Assembly: GCF_004803475.1 (NCBI RefSeq)
Contig: NZ_SRKY01000005.1
Span: forward strand, 62,001 to 126,000
Source: Aliishimia ponticola
GTDB lineage: Bacteria > Pseudomonadota > Alphaproteobacteria > Rhodobacterales > Rhodobacteraceae
Reading direction: 5' to 3'
Length of the DNA stretch: 64,000 nucleotides
Position numbers and translations under genes: made by a program. The notes under the pieces are model-generated. The model was not told the origin of the DNA. It ran no database searches and saw nothing but the letters and a program-made list of their open reading frames with translations. Shown one piece after another: positions 36,259 through 43,861 of this stretch. How positions within the stretch are numbered: the first letter of the stretch is position 1; each line of letters opens with the position of its first letter.

Positions 36259-36861
36259 ATGACGGTGCTGATGCTGCGCGGGTTCGCGATCCACAAAGAC
36301 TATCTTGGTCGCGACCGGCAGGAGCGGTTGGTGGAAGCTGTGCGCGAGATTGTCCGCGCAGCGCCGCTGTTTTCGCCGCAAACGCCCTATGGCAAACCGA
36401 TGAGCGTGCGGATGACCTCTGCCGGCGACTATGGCTGGTATGCCGATAGGTCGGGCTATCGGTACACGCCGACGCATCCGAATGGCGCGCCCTGGCCGAA
36501 CATCCCCGAAGAGGTTTTGTCGATCTGGCGCGATCTGGTGGGTGAAGAGAAGCTGCCGGAATGCTGCCTGGTGAATTTCTATGGCGAAACCGCCCGCATG
36601 GGCTTGCACCAGGACCGGGATGAGGCGGATTTCGATTGGCCGGTCGTGTCGGTGTCATTGGGGGATTCCGCACGGTTCCGCATTGGCAACACGGAACGGG
36701 GCGGATCGACGGAATCGGTGTGGCTTGAAAGCGGGGATGTCGTGGTGATGGGCGGCGCGGCGCGGCTTACCTATCATGGGGTGGATGCGATCCGGTATGG
36801 ATCGTCGAACTTGTTGGACAATGGCGGACGGTTGAACCTGACCCTGCGGGTCGTAACCTGA
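36259..36861 (+). CDS. alkB: AlkB-type 2-oxoglutarate/Fe(II) dioxygenase (DNA dealkylation repair)
   Basis: A 200-residue AlkB homologue that oxidatively removes methyl groups from 1-methyladenine and 3-methylcytosine. Iron ligands are H117 and D119 in GLHQDRDE and H173 in LTYHGVD; 2-oxoglutarate-binding R191 and R197 are in RLNLTLR. The substrate loop MTSAGDYGWYAD and the NFYGETARMG segment match the E. coli type. It is divergent from dnaK and stands alone, not with ada, so induction by alkylation is not evident from context. GGAGG lies 13 bases before the ATG, rather far; an ATG at 36271 is a possible alternative. Confidence 0.9.
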   Translation: MTVLMLRGFAIHKDYLGRDRQERLVEAVREIVRAAPLFSPQTPYGKPMSVRMTSAGDYGWYADRSGYRYTPTHPNGAPWPNIPEEVLSIWRDLVGEEKLPECCLVNFYGETARMGLHQDRDEADFDWPVVSVSLGDSARFRIGNTERGGSTESVWLESGDVVVMGGAARLTYHGVDAIRYGSSNLLDNGGRLNLTLRVVT

Positions 36862-36881
36862 CACTGGCTGTCACCAAAAGG

Positions 36882-36904
36882 AGCGGCTGCGCCGCACGCT
36901 TTTT
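36882..36904 (+). terminator. Probable terminator after alkB
   Basis: GCGGC (36883-36887), loop TGC, GCCGC (36891-36895), with AGCG/CGCT able to extend it imperfectly, followed by TTTTT. It lies 21 bases after the alkB stop, between convergent genes. The stem is short and imperfect. Confidence 0.45.
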
Positions 36905-36928
36905 ACAGGGATATCGGCGCGGATGGGA

Positions 36929-37759
36929 TCAACGCTTCGCGTTCCACGACAGCGAGGCGTTTCGGCGGGTATAAAATTCGCCCATCAGGCCGATCATCAC
37001 CAGAACAATCCCGATCCAAGCGGCATATTCCCAGCTGCTATAGCGTGGGTTGTAGTTGATGAAGACATAGCCGCGCGATTGGTCGATCAAGTGGAACAGC
37101 GGGTTCCAGTCGAACATGGCCAGCATGAAACTGGGCAGGGTGTTGGCGACGAACATCTTGCCGGACGCGATCATGTTGGCGCGTTGATAGATCGTCGTGA
37201 AAATCTGCACGAAGGTCGGGGCCCACGGCTTGAGCGCCAGCAAAACAAGGCCGAGCGCCGCGCCGGTGAACCACGCCAGAAGCAGCATTCCGAAGGCAGA
37301 GGCAGCATCGTCCACTTCAAACGGGGTGAACGCCACGTGGTAGACGAAGAGGATCATGAACAGCGACAGTATCTGGATATACAGCGCGCCCAGCGCCGCC
37401 GACGCGATGGAAATCACCGTATTCATGGGCGCATGCTGCATCATCGGGCTTGCCGGGCCATCCGCGCCCACGACCGCGCCAAGCGTTTTGGTATGGGTCA
37501 TGTAAAGGAAGATGCCAGACATGATGTAGATCAGGAAATCACCCCGGATCGCCGCCCCGCGCAGCCCCAGCACCATGAACATCACATAGAAGGCGAGCAC
37601 GAAGATCACGACTTGCAGCATGTTCAGCGCCAGCGCCATGAACGCGTTGTTGTGGCTTTTGCGCACGCTGCGCACGATCGAATGATAGATCAGTTCGGCA
37701 ATATTCAGCGCAATGCCGATTGACGTCTGCGGTTTGCGCGCAGGTTGAAACTGAACCAT
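36929..37759 (-). CDS. ABC-2 type polysaccharide export permease (KpsM/Wzm-like)
   Basis: A 276-residue inner-membrane permease with about six helices (VVIFVLAFYVMFMVLGL near 50 to IGIVLVMIGLMGEFYTRR near the end). The FLIYIMSGIFLYM and FDWNPLFHLIDQSRGY stretches resemble capsule and O-antigen ABC permeases, where the region before the last helix is conserved. No matching ATPase is in the window, so its partner must be elsewhere. It is divergent from cysQ-kdsB, and kdsB makes CMP-Kdo, the sugar used for capsule linkers and LPS core, which fits an export role. Confidence 0.82.
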   Translation of the reverse strand: MVQFQPARKPQTSIGIALNIAELIYHSIVRSVRKSHNNAFMALALNMLQVVIFVLAFYVMFMVLGLRGAAIRGDFLIYIMSGIFLYMTHTKTLGAVVGADGPASPMMQHAPMNTVISIASAALGALYIQILSLFMILFVYHVAFTPFEVDDAASAFGMLLLAWFTGAALGLVLLALKPWAPTFVQIFTTIYQRANMIASGKMFVANTLPSFMLAMFDWNPLFHLIDQSRGYVFINYNPRYSSWEYAAWIGIVLVMIGLMGEFYTRRNASLSWNAKR

Positions 37760-37872
37760 GGGCCGTACTGCCTTTTGCCTTCACGCCCGGTTTTGGCATG
37801 GAAATCTTGCTGTTCCGTTAGTTCGGCACCATAAGCACATGAGATAAAGCAATCAACAACGGGTCTGTAACC

Positions 37873-38670
37873 TTGAACTTTGGAACACTGACGGAAGTCA
37901 TGCGCCGACTGGCACTTGAAGCTGGCGACGAGATTATGAAGTTTTACCAGCAGGACGATCTTGGCGTAGAAACCAAGGACGACAGCAGTCCGGTCACTGC
38001 GGCGGACAAGGCGGCGGACAAGATTATCTCTGATGGTTTGCGCGCGGCGTTTCCCGATGTGATGTTGGTCACGGAAGAGCAGGCAGACAGCCATTCCTTG
38101 TCCGGCGACACGTTTCTGATTGTCGATCCTCTGGATGGCACCAAGGAATTCATTCACAAGCGCGGCGATTTCACGGTGAATATCGCTTTGGTGGAAAATG
38201 GCGTTCCCACGCGCGGTGTCGTGTATGCGCCTGCCAAATCCCGCATGTTCCTGACGCTCGCCGATGGTAGCACGATCGAGGAAGAAGCTCCGTTCAACCG
38301 CGACGCGATGGGTGCCTACAGCACCTTGTCCGTGGCCGATAGCGACAACGACGCGCTATATGTCGTTGCCAGCAAGTCGCACCGCGATCAGGCGACGGAT
38401 GACTACATCAACAAGTATAAGGTCAAGGACATGAAGAGCGCGGGATCGTCGCTGAAGTTCTGCCTTGTCGCGACGGGCGAAGCGGATATCTACCCGCGCC
38501 TTGGCCGCACGATGGAGTGGGACACCGCTGCCGGTCATGCGGTCTTGGCCGGCGCTGGTGGCAAGGTGCTGCGCTTCGACAACCATGAACCACTGCGCTA
38601 CGGCAAGGAGGATTTCGCCAATCCGTTCTTTATCGCCACTGCCCCCGGCGTCGATCTTAAACCGGCATGA
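37873..38670 (+). CDS. cysQ: 3'(2'),5'-bisphosphate nucleotidase CysQ
   Basis: A 265-residue inositol-monophosphatase-fold phosphatase that converts PAP (left after sulfate transfer from PAPS) to AMP. Metal-binding motifs are VTEEQ (E68, E69) and VDPLDGTKEF (D85, D88, G89, T90), with WDTAAGHAVL near the C-terminus. The only usable start is a TTG at 37873 without a good ribosome site; the frame is open only to base 37843 upstream and has no ATG there. PAP is a product of sulfotransferases, one of which is encoded 7 kb downstream. It overlaps kdsB by four bases. Confidence 0.88.
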   Translation: MNFGTLTEVMRRLALEAGDEIMKFYQQDDLGVETKDDSSPVTAADKAADKIISDGLRAAFPDVMLVTEEQADSHSLSGDTFLIVDPLDGTKEFIHKRGDFTVNIALVENGVPTRGVVYAPAKSRMFLTLADGSTIEEEAPFNRDAMGAYSTLSVADSDNDALYVVASKSHRDQATDDYINKYKVKDMKSAGSSLKFCLVATGEADIYPRLGRTMEWDTAAGHAVLAGAGGKVLRFDNHEPLRYGKEDFANPFFIATAPGVDLKPA

Positions 38671-39464
38671 GTGTCCTGATCGCGATCCCGGCGCGTTATG
38701 CGTCCAGCCGGTATCCGGGCAAGCCCCTTGTGCCGCTCACAGGTGCATCGGGGGAGTCCCGGACGCTGATCGAACGAAGCTGGCGTGCTGCGATGTCGGT
38801 TCAGGGTGTCGACCGCGTTGTCGTTGCCACGGACGATGCGCGTATTCAGGACGCGGCACAAGGGTTCGGGGCGGAGGTCGTAATGACCTCTGCCGCGTGC
38901 AAGAACGGGACAGAGCGGTGTGCCGAAGTCGCACAGGCGCTGCCCGGCTATGATATCGTGGTCAATCTTCAGGGCGATGCGCCGCTGACGCCCGCGTGGT
39001 TCGTCGAGGCCCTGGTCGAGGGGCTGCGCGCCGCGCCGGACGCCCATGTCGCCACCCCGGTCCTGCGCTGCGATGGTGCGGCGTTGAATGGGTTGCTGGA
39101 AGACAGACGCGCGGGCCGGGTCGGTGGCACCACTGCCGTTTTCGATTCGTCGCTGCATGCCATGTATTTCTCGAAGGAAGTCATTCCTTATACCTCGCGC
39201 GATTATGGCGCTGACGAGGCGACACCGGTGTTCCACCATGTTGGCGTCTATGCGTACCGGCCGGAGCCGCTTGCCGCCTATTCGGACTGGCCCACCGGCC
39301 CGCTTGAAGAGCTTGAGGGGTTGGAGCAACTGCGTTTCATGGAAAACGGCCACAAGGTTTTGTGTGTCGAGGTCGAAGCGCGCGGTCGCAAATTCTGGGA
39401 ACTGAACAACCCGGAAGACAAGCCGCGGATCGAACGCATGATGGCTCAGATGGGTGTGGACTAA
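38667..39464 (+). CDS. kdsB: 3-deoxy-manno-octulosonate cytidylyltransferase
   Basis: A 265-residue CMP-Kdo synthetase, which activates Kdo for LPS core or capsule linkers. The N-terminal IPARYASSRYPGKPL nucleotide-binding motif, VVATDDARI, NLQGDAPL and HVGVYAYR are standard. It is somewhat longer than the E. coli enzyme (248). Coupled to cysQ by ATGA, and next to a polysaccharide permease, which suggests Kdo use in an exported glycan as well as, or instead of, LPS. Confidence 0.9.
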   Translation: MSVLIAIPARYASSRYPGKPLVPLTGASGESRTLIERSWRAAMSVQGVDRVVVATDDARIQDAAQGFGAEVVMTSAACKNGTERCAEVAQALPGYDIVVNLQGDAPLTPAWFVEALVEGLRAAPDAHVATPVLRCDGAALNGLLEDRRAGRVGGTTAVFDSSLHAMYFSKEVIPYTSRDYGADEATPVFHHVGVYAYRPEPLAAYSDWPTGPLEELEGLEQLRFMENGHKVLCVEVEARGRKFWELNNPEDKPRIERMMAQMGVD

Positions 39465-39759
39465 GTCCTTCGAATGCAACGGTGAAAAGCGGTGGTTTTG
39501 TCACCTTACCTTCACACGCATTTCTTGATTTCCTGCGCGTAGGATACAGGCAGGAAGACGGCGGATCACCGTGAATGTTTACTTGTGGTTGTAAGTTTCG
39601 TGCGAGATAGGCAAGAATACACTCATGTCACCAAAATTGTTCACGAAACCGCCCAAATTTTTACTCTATCTGTTGATAGCTGGTGTCCGATACATGCGGG
39701 TGATCTAAGGTGAAGTCGCGATCCAGGCAATTTCAGTGGGCTTAGCTAAAGGGGCAGTC
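39465..39759 (+). other. AT-richer intergenic region before galU
   Basis: 295 bases without a credible gene. It holds a weak promoter candidate for galU, TTGTTC (39637-39642), 17 bases, TTTACT (39660-39665), and a short stem GGTGA/TCACC just after kdsB with no clear T-run. The base composition is noticeably more AT-rich than the flanking genes. I see no RNA gene. Confidence 0.4.
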
Positions 39760-40653
39760 ATGCGGAAGAAAGTAACTAAGGCGATTTTTCCAGTAGCGGG
39801 CATGGGGACAAGATTCCTGCCGGCGACGAAGTCTGTTCCGAAGGAAATCATGACTCTGGTGGACCGCCCGCTGATCCAATACGCGATTGACGAAGCGCGT
39901 GCTGCCGGGATCAAGGAATTCATCTTCGTGACCTCGCGCGGCAAGGGCGCGCTTGAGGACTATTTCGACCACTCCCCGACGCTGGAGCAAGAGCTTCGCA
40001 AGAAGGGCAAGGACGATCTGCTGGATGTACTCAAATCCACGAACATGGAAAGCGGTGCAATCGCCTATATCCGCCAGCATAAGGCGCTGGGCCTTGGTCA
40101 CGCAGTCTGGTGTGCTCGTCGTCTGATCGCAAACGAACCTTTTGCCGTTATCCTGCCCGATGACGTGATCGCTTCTGAAAAGCCCTGCCTTCAGCAGATG
40201 GTTGAAGCTTACGAGGAAACCGGCGGGAACATGGTCGCCGCGATGGAAGTTCCGGAAGACAAGATAAAGTCCTATGGCGTTCTCGACGTAAAAGAGGACA
40301 TGGGCCACATGGTCTCTGTCAATGGCATGGTCGAAAAGCCGGACCCAAAGGTGGCGCCGTCCAACCTTGCGGTTATCGGGCGTTACATCCTGTCGCCGAA
40401 CGTTCTCAGCAACCTGAACAAGATGAAGGCGGGCGCTGGCGGTGAAATCCAGCTGACCGACGCGATTGCTTCGGAAATCCAGCAGGGCAATGACGTCTAC
40501 GGCTATCGCTTCCGCGGTCAGCGTTTTGACTGTGGTTCCAAGTCCGGCTTCCTGCAAGCGACCGTTGCCTTCGGTCTGGCGCGGGACGAATTGCGCGACG
40601 ACCTGCTGAGCTACATTCAGGATGTGGTCAATATGGGTCAGGCGGCCGAGTAA
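39760..40653 (+). CDS. galU: UTP-glucose-1-phosphate uridylyltransferase
   Basis: A 297-residue UDP-glucose pyrophosphorylase. The N-terminal KAIFPVAGMGTRFLPATKS motif, PKEIMTLVDRPLIQYAIDEA, and GQRFDCGSKSGFLQA near the C-terminus identify GalU. I use the ATG at 39760, preceded by AAAGGGGC; an ATG 24 bases earlier adds residues not found in the family. galE follows 24 bases later, so UDP-glucose and UDP-galactose are supplied together ahead of the glycosyltransferases. Confidence 0.95.
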   Translation: MRKKVTKAIFPVAGMGTRFLPATKSVPKEIMTLVDRPLIQYAIDEARAAGIKEFIFVTSRGKGALEDYFDHSPTLEQELRKKGKDDLLDVLKSTNMESGAIAYIRQHKALGLGHAVWCARRLIANEPFAVILPDDVIASEKPCLQQMVEAYEETGGNMVAAMEVPEDKIKSYGVLDVKEDMGHMVSVNGMVEKPDPKVAPSNLAVIGRYILSPNVLSNLNKMKAGAGGEIQLTDAIASEIQQGNDVYGYRFRGQRFDCGSKSGFLQATVAFGLARDELRDDLLSYIQDVVNMGQAAE

Positions 40654-40677
40654 TCGGCCCAGCGACCGAGGCGCAGC

Positions 40678-41664
40678 ATGGCAAATGTTTTGGTAACTGG
40701 GGGTGCGGGCTATATCGGCTCGCACGCCTGTAAGGCGTTGCGGCAGGCCGGTTTTACCCCTGTCACCTTCGACAATCTTGAGACCGGATGGCGGGATGCC
40801 GTCAAATTCGGCCCGTTCGAGGAAGGCAACCTGCTGGACCGCGCGCGTCTGGACGAGGTGTTCGAAAAACACGCGCCCGTTGCGGTGATGCATTTCGCGG
40901 CTCTTAGCCAGGTTGGCGAGTCGATGACCGATCCGGGCAAGTATTGGCGCAACAACGTCCAAGGCAGCCTTACGCTGATCGAAGCGGCCACGGCCGCCGG
41001 TTGCAATCACTTCGTGTTCTCTTCCACCTGCGCGACCTATGGCGATCAAGATGGCGTCACGCTTGACGAGGAGTGCGAACAGCATCCGATCAATGCCTAT
41101 GGGGCGTCCAAGCGCGCGATCGAAGAGATGCTGGCGCATTTCTCGATCTCTCACGGATTGCAGCATGTGATCTTCCGCTACTTCAATGTGGCCGGGGCAG
41201 ATCCAGAGGGCGAGGTTGGTGAATTCCACCAGCCCGAAACGCATTTGATTCCGCTCATGCTTCAGGCGATCGACGGACAGCGACCTGCCTTGACGATCTA
41301 CGGGACGGATTACGATACGCCCGACGGCACCTGCATCCGGGACTATGTACATGTCTGCGATCTTGTGGATGCGCATGTGCTGGGTCTGAAGTGGCTTCAG
41401 GACGGCAAGGGCAACCGGGTGTTCAATCTTGGCACCGGGAATGGGTTCTCTGTGCGCGAGGTGATTGAACAATCGGGCGTTGTCACCAATCGCGACGTTC
41501 CCTTCAATGAAGGGCCGCGCCGGGCCGGGGATGCGACCCGCCTTGTATCCGGATCCGTCCGCGCCGAGACAGAGCTTGGATGGGCACCCAAACGCTCCAC
41601 CATGAAAGATATGATTGCGGATGCGTGGCGTTGGCACCAAAACGGCGGGTATGACAGCGAGTGA
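40678..41664 (+). CDS. galE: UDP-glucose 4-epimerase
   Basis: A 328-residue extended short-chain dehydrogenase that interconverts UDP-glucose and UDP-galactose. NAD-binding GGAGYIGSH is at residues 7-15; the catalytic Y141-x-x-x-K145 is in AYGASKRA; FNVAGADPEGEVGE and RDYVHVCDL are further family signatures. The last 14 bases overlap the first glycosyltransferase, so UDP-sugar supply and use are translationally linked. Confidence 0.95.
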   Translation: MANVLVTGGAGYIGSHACKALRQAGFTPVTFDNLETGWRDAVKFGPFEEGNLLDRARLDEVFEKHAPVAVMHFAALSQVGESMTDPGKYWRNNVQGSLTLIEAATAAGCNHFVFSSTCATYGDQDGVTLDEECEQHPINAYGASKRAIEEMLAHFSISHGLQHVIFRYFNVAGADPEGEVGEFHQPETHLIPLMLQAIDGQRPALTIYGTDYDTPDGTCIRDYVHVCDLVDAHVLGLKWLQDGKGNRVFNLGTGNGFSVREVIEQSGVVTNRDVPFNEGPRRAGDATRLVSGSVRAETELGWAPKRSTMKDMIADAWRWHQNGGYDSE

Positions 41665-42670
41665 TCCTCACGCCGCAAGCCTAATCCTTCGATATCGCCG
41701 GCGCCTGATCCGGAAGAAACTGCTGTGGCGGGCGTTCCGCAGTCGCCATGCCTTGACCCTGACATCCGACAAGCGCGCGGCCATGCGTCCGGGAATGATC
41801 CTTGCCGTGGCGGTCTTGCGGAACGAAGAAGATCGGCTTCCCTTTTTCCTCGATCATTACAGGCGTCTGGGCATCGGCCATTTCCTGATGGTGGATAATG
41901 CCAGCACCGACGGGTCCACCGCATTGCTGCACCGGCAGCCCGATGTAACGGTCTGGCGCACGGCAGCCAGCTACAAGGCGGCACGGTTCGGGGTCGATTG
42001 GATGAATTGGCTCAAGACCCGCTATGCCCACGGGCATTGGGTGGTTGTTGCCGATATTGACGAGCTGCTGATCTATCCCGACTGGGAAGCGCGCGATTTG
42101 TCCCAGCTGACGCCATGGCTTGATGCGCGAGGGCATCGGATGATGGGCGCGCTGATGCTGGACATGTATCCCAAAGGGGCCCCCGATGCGCAGACCTACC
42201 TGCCGGGCCAAGACCCGATGGAGGTGCTGCAATGGTTCGATGCGCATGGCTACTGGGTGCAACGACAGCCGAAGATTGACGCGCTTTGGCTTCAGGGTGG
42301 TATCCGTGCGCGCAAATTCTTTGCCGACAGGCCAGAGCGCGCGCCAACGCTCAACAAGATACCTTTGGTGAAGTGGAAGCGCGGATATGCATTCGTCAAC
42401 GCGACCCACTCGGGCCTGCCCGCCGCTTTGAATCAGACCTGGACGACCCCTGTCAGCGGCGCGTTGCTGCATACCAAGTTCCTGCCGGGCACGGCGCGGC
42501 GGGCGCAGGAGGAAAAGCACCGCGCCGAACATTTTCAGACCGCCGATGCCTATGCCGATTACTATGATCGCTTGACGGACAGTCCTGATCTCTGGGATGG
42601 AAGTGCCACGCGCTATCTTGGCTGGCAGCAACTTCTCGACCTTGGGTTGCTGATGCGCGGCGATTGGTAA
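41651..42670 (+). CDS. Family 2 glycosyltransferase (Glyco_tranf_2_4 type), copy 1
   Basis: A 339-residue cytoplasmic GT-A-fold transferase. The nucleotide-sugar region is VLRNEEDRLPFFLDHY and MVDNASTDGS; the metal-binding acidic cluster is in VVADIDELL. The C-terminal half contains DMYPKGAPDAQTYLPGQDP and LNKIPLVKW, both closely matched in the next gene, so the two are tandem paralogs. It starts at the ATG at 41651, overlapping galE by 14 bases; an in-frame ATG at 41615 lies deep in galE. Donor and acceptor are unknown; UDP-glucose or UDP-galactose is suggested by context. Confidence 0.85.
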   Translation: MTASDPHAASLILRYRRRLIRKKLLWRAFRSRHALTLTSDKRAAMRPGMILAVAVLRNEEDRLPFFLDHYRRLGIGHFLMVDNASTDGSTALLHRQPDVTVWRTAASYKAARFGVDWMNWLKTRYAHGHWVVVADIDELLIYPDWEARDLSQLTPWLDARGHRMMGALMLDMYPKGAPDAQTYLPGQDPMEVLQWFDAHGYWVQRQPKIDALWLQGGIRARKFFADRPERAPTLNKIPLVKWKRGYAFVNATHSGLPAALNQTWTTPVSGALLHTKFLPGTARRAQEEKHRAEHFQTADAYADYYDRLTDSPDLWDGSATRYLGWQQLLDLGLLMRGDW

Positions 42671-42706
42671 CGTTCTGGCAACAAAACCGCCAAAACAAAC
42701 AAATTA

Positions 42707-42736
42707 TTGCACCAATTCGTGACAAGCCAATATTAA
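42707..42736 (+). promoter_or_regulatory. Candidate promoter before the second glycosyltransferase
   Basis: TTGCAC (42707-42712), 18-base spacer, TATTAA (42731-42736) in an AT-rich 180-base gap. It would give a leader of about 108 bases that contains the hairpin over the ribosome-binding site. The match is moderate. Confidence 0.35.
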
Positions 42737-42814
42737 CTTGAAGAGACTATGGCCGTAGAACGGACTGAAGCACATTTTTTGCGTGTTGGAGTGTTTCGAG
42801 GTGAAAAATAACGA

Positions 42815-42847
42815 ATTCCCCGAAATCTGTGACATGTTTCGGGGAGT
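42815..42847 (+). promoter_or_regulatory. Hairpin that covers the ribosome-binding site of the second glycosyltransferase
   Basis: Bases 42815-42825 pair with 42837-42847 in an 11-bp stem with one G-T pair; the core is CCCCGAAA against TTTCGGGG, and the loop is 11 bases. The Shine-Dalgarno sequence GGGGAG (42841-42846) lies wholly in the 3' arm, 4 bases before the ATG at 42851. Such a layout can block translation until the stem opens. No T-run follows, so it is not a terminator. Confidence 0.6.
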
Positions 42848-42850
42848 CTT

Positions 42851-43861
42851 ATGGGCCTGTTAAGCTCATATCGTATGCGGCTAAAGCGTAAGCGTCTGCG
42901 TATCCGGGCGATGCGCAAGAGCTTTGAGCTGCGTTCCGTCGCCAATCGCACGGAAAGCATCAAGCCGGACGACCTGTTGCTCTTTTCGACCCTGCGCAAC
43001 GAGAAAGTGCGGCTTCCCTATTTTCTGCGTTACTATCGGCAGCAGGGGATCGATCACTTCATCATCGTCGACAATGACAGCACGGATGGGTCGCGGGAAT
43101 ATCTTGCCAGTCAGCCCGATGTGTCGGTCTGGACCACGCAGGGCGGTTATCGCGCGTCGCGCTTCGGGGTCGATTGGCTGAACGCGCTTCAGATGCGCTA
43201 TGCCCATGGACACTGGTGCCTTGTGGTCGATCCGGATGAATTTTTTGTCTATCCGTTCTGCGATACGCGCCCGTTGCGCGGGCTGACCGACTGGCTGGAC
43301 GCATCGTCGATCCGCTCATTCAGCGCGATGCTGCTGGATATGTATCCCAAGGGTCGGTTTGACAGTCAGCCCTATCTGCCCGGTCAGGATCCGATTGAAA
43401 TTGCCTGTTGGTTTGACAGTGGCAATTACACGATTTCGCAGAACCCGACCTATGGCAATCTGTGGATACAGGGTGGCCCCCGTGCGCGTGTGTTCTTCCC
43501 GGATAATCCACAAGCGGCCCCCGCGCTGAACAAGATTCCGCTGGTGAAATGGGACCGCAGATATGTCTATGTCTCTTCGACGCATAACCTGCTGCCGCGC
43601 GGGCTGAACCTTGTCTATGACCGCACCGGCGGCGAAATGGCGAGCGGGGTTCTGTTGCACGCGAAGTTCCTTGATACCTTCACGGCGAAGGCGGCCGAGG
43701 AACTCAAGCGCGGCCAGCACTACGCCGGGTCGATAGAATACAAAGCCTATGCCGAGCAAATGCAGCAGGACCCGAACCTCTGGTGCAAATGGTCCGAGAA
43801 ATACATCAACTGGCGCCAGTTGGAGATTCTTGGCCTGATGTCCAAAGGAAACTGGGCATGA
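42851..43861 (+). CDS. Family 2 glycosyltransferase (Glyco_tranf_2_4 type), copy 2
   Basis: A 336-residue paralog of the preceding gene, with TLRNEKVRLPYFLRYY, IVDNDSTDGS, VVDPDEFF and the shared DMYPKGRFDSQPYLPGQDP and LNKIPLVKW blocks. The basic N-terminus (MRLKRKRLRIRAMRK) may contact membrane phospholipids. A 180-base AT-rich gap and its own RBS-masking hairpin separate it from copy 1, so its output is probably set separately. It overlaps the following GT14-type gene by four bases (ATGA). Confidence 0.85.
   Translation: MGLLSSYRMRLKRKRLRIRAMRKSFELRSVANRTESIKPDDLLLFSTLRNEKVRLPYFLRYYRQQGIDHFIIVDNDSTDGSREYLASQPDVSVWTTQGGYRASRFGVDWLNALQMRYAHGHWCLVVDPDEFFVYPFCDTRPLRGLTDWLDASSIRSFSAMLLDMYPKGRFDSQPYLPGQDPIEIACWFDSGNYTISQNPTYGNLWIQGGPRARVFFPDNPQAAPALNKIPLVKWDRRYVYVSSTHNLLPRGLNLVYDRTGGEMASGVLLHAKFLDTFTAKAAEELKRGQHYAGSIEYKAYAEQMQQDPNLWCKWSEKYINWRQLEILGLMSKGNWA

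Noticed and set aside
39742-41640. 632-codon open frame on the minus strand opposite galU and galE
   Set aside because: Covers two unmistakable enzymes and the gap between them; composition is that of antisense.
42773-42778. T6 run before the second glycosyltransferase as a terminator of copy 1
   Set aside because: Only a 4-bp stem (CCGT/ACGG) precedes it at too great a distance.
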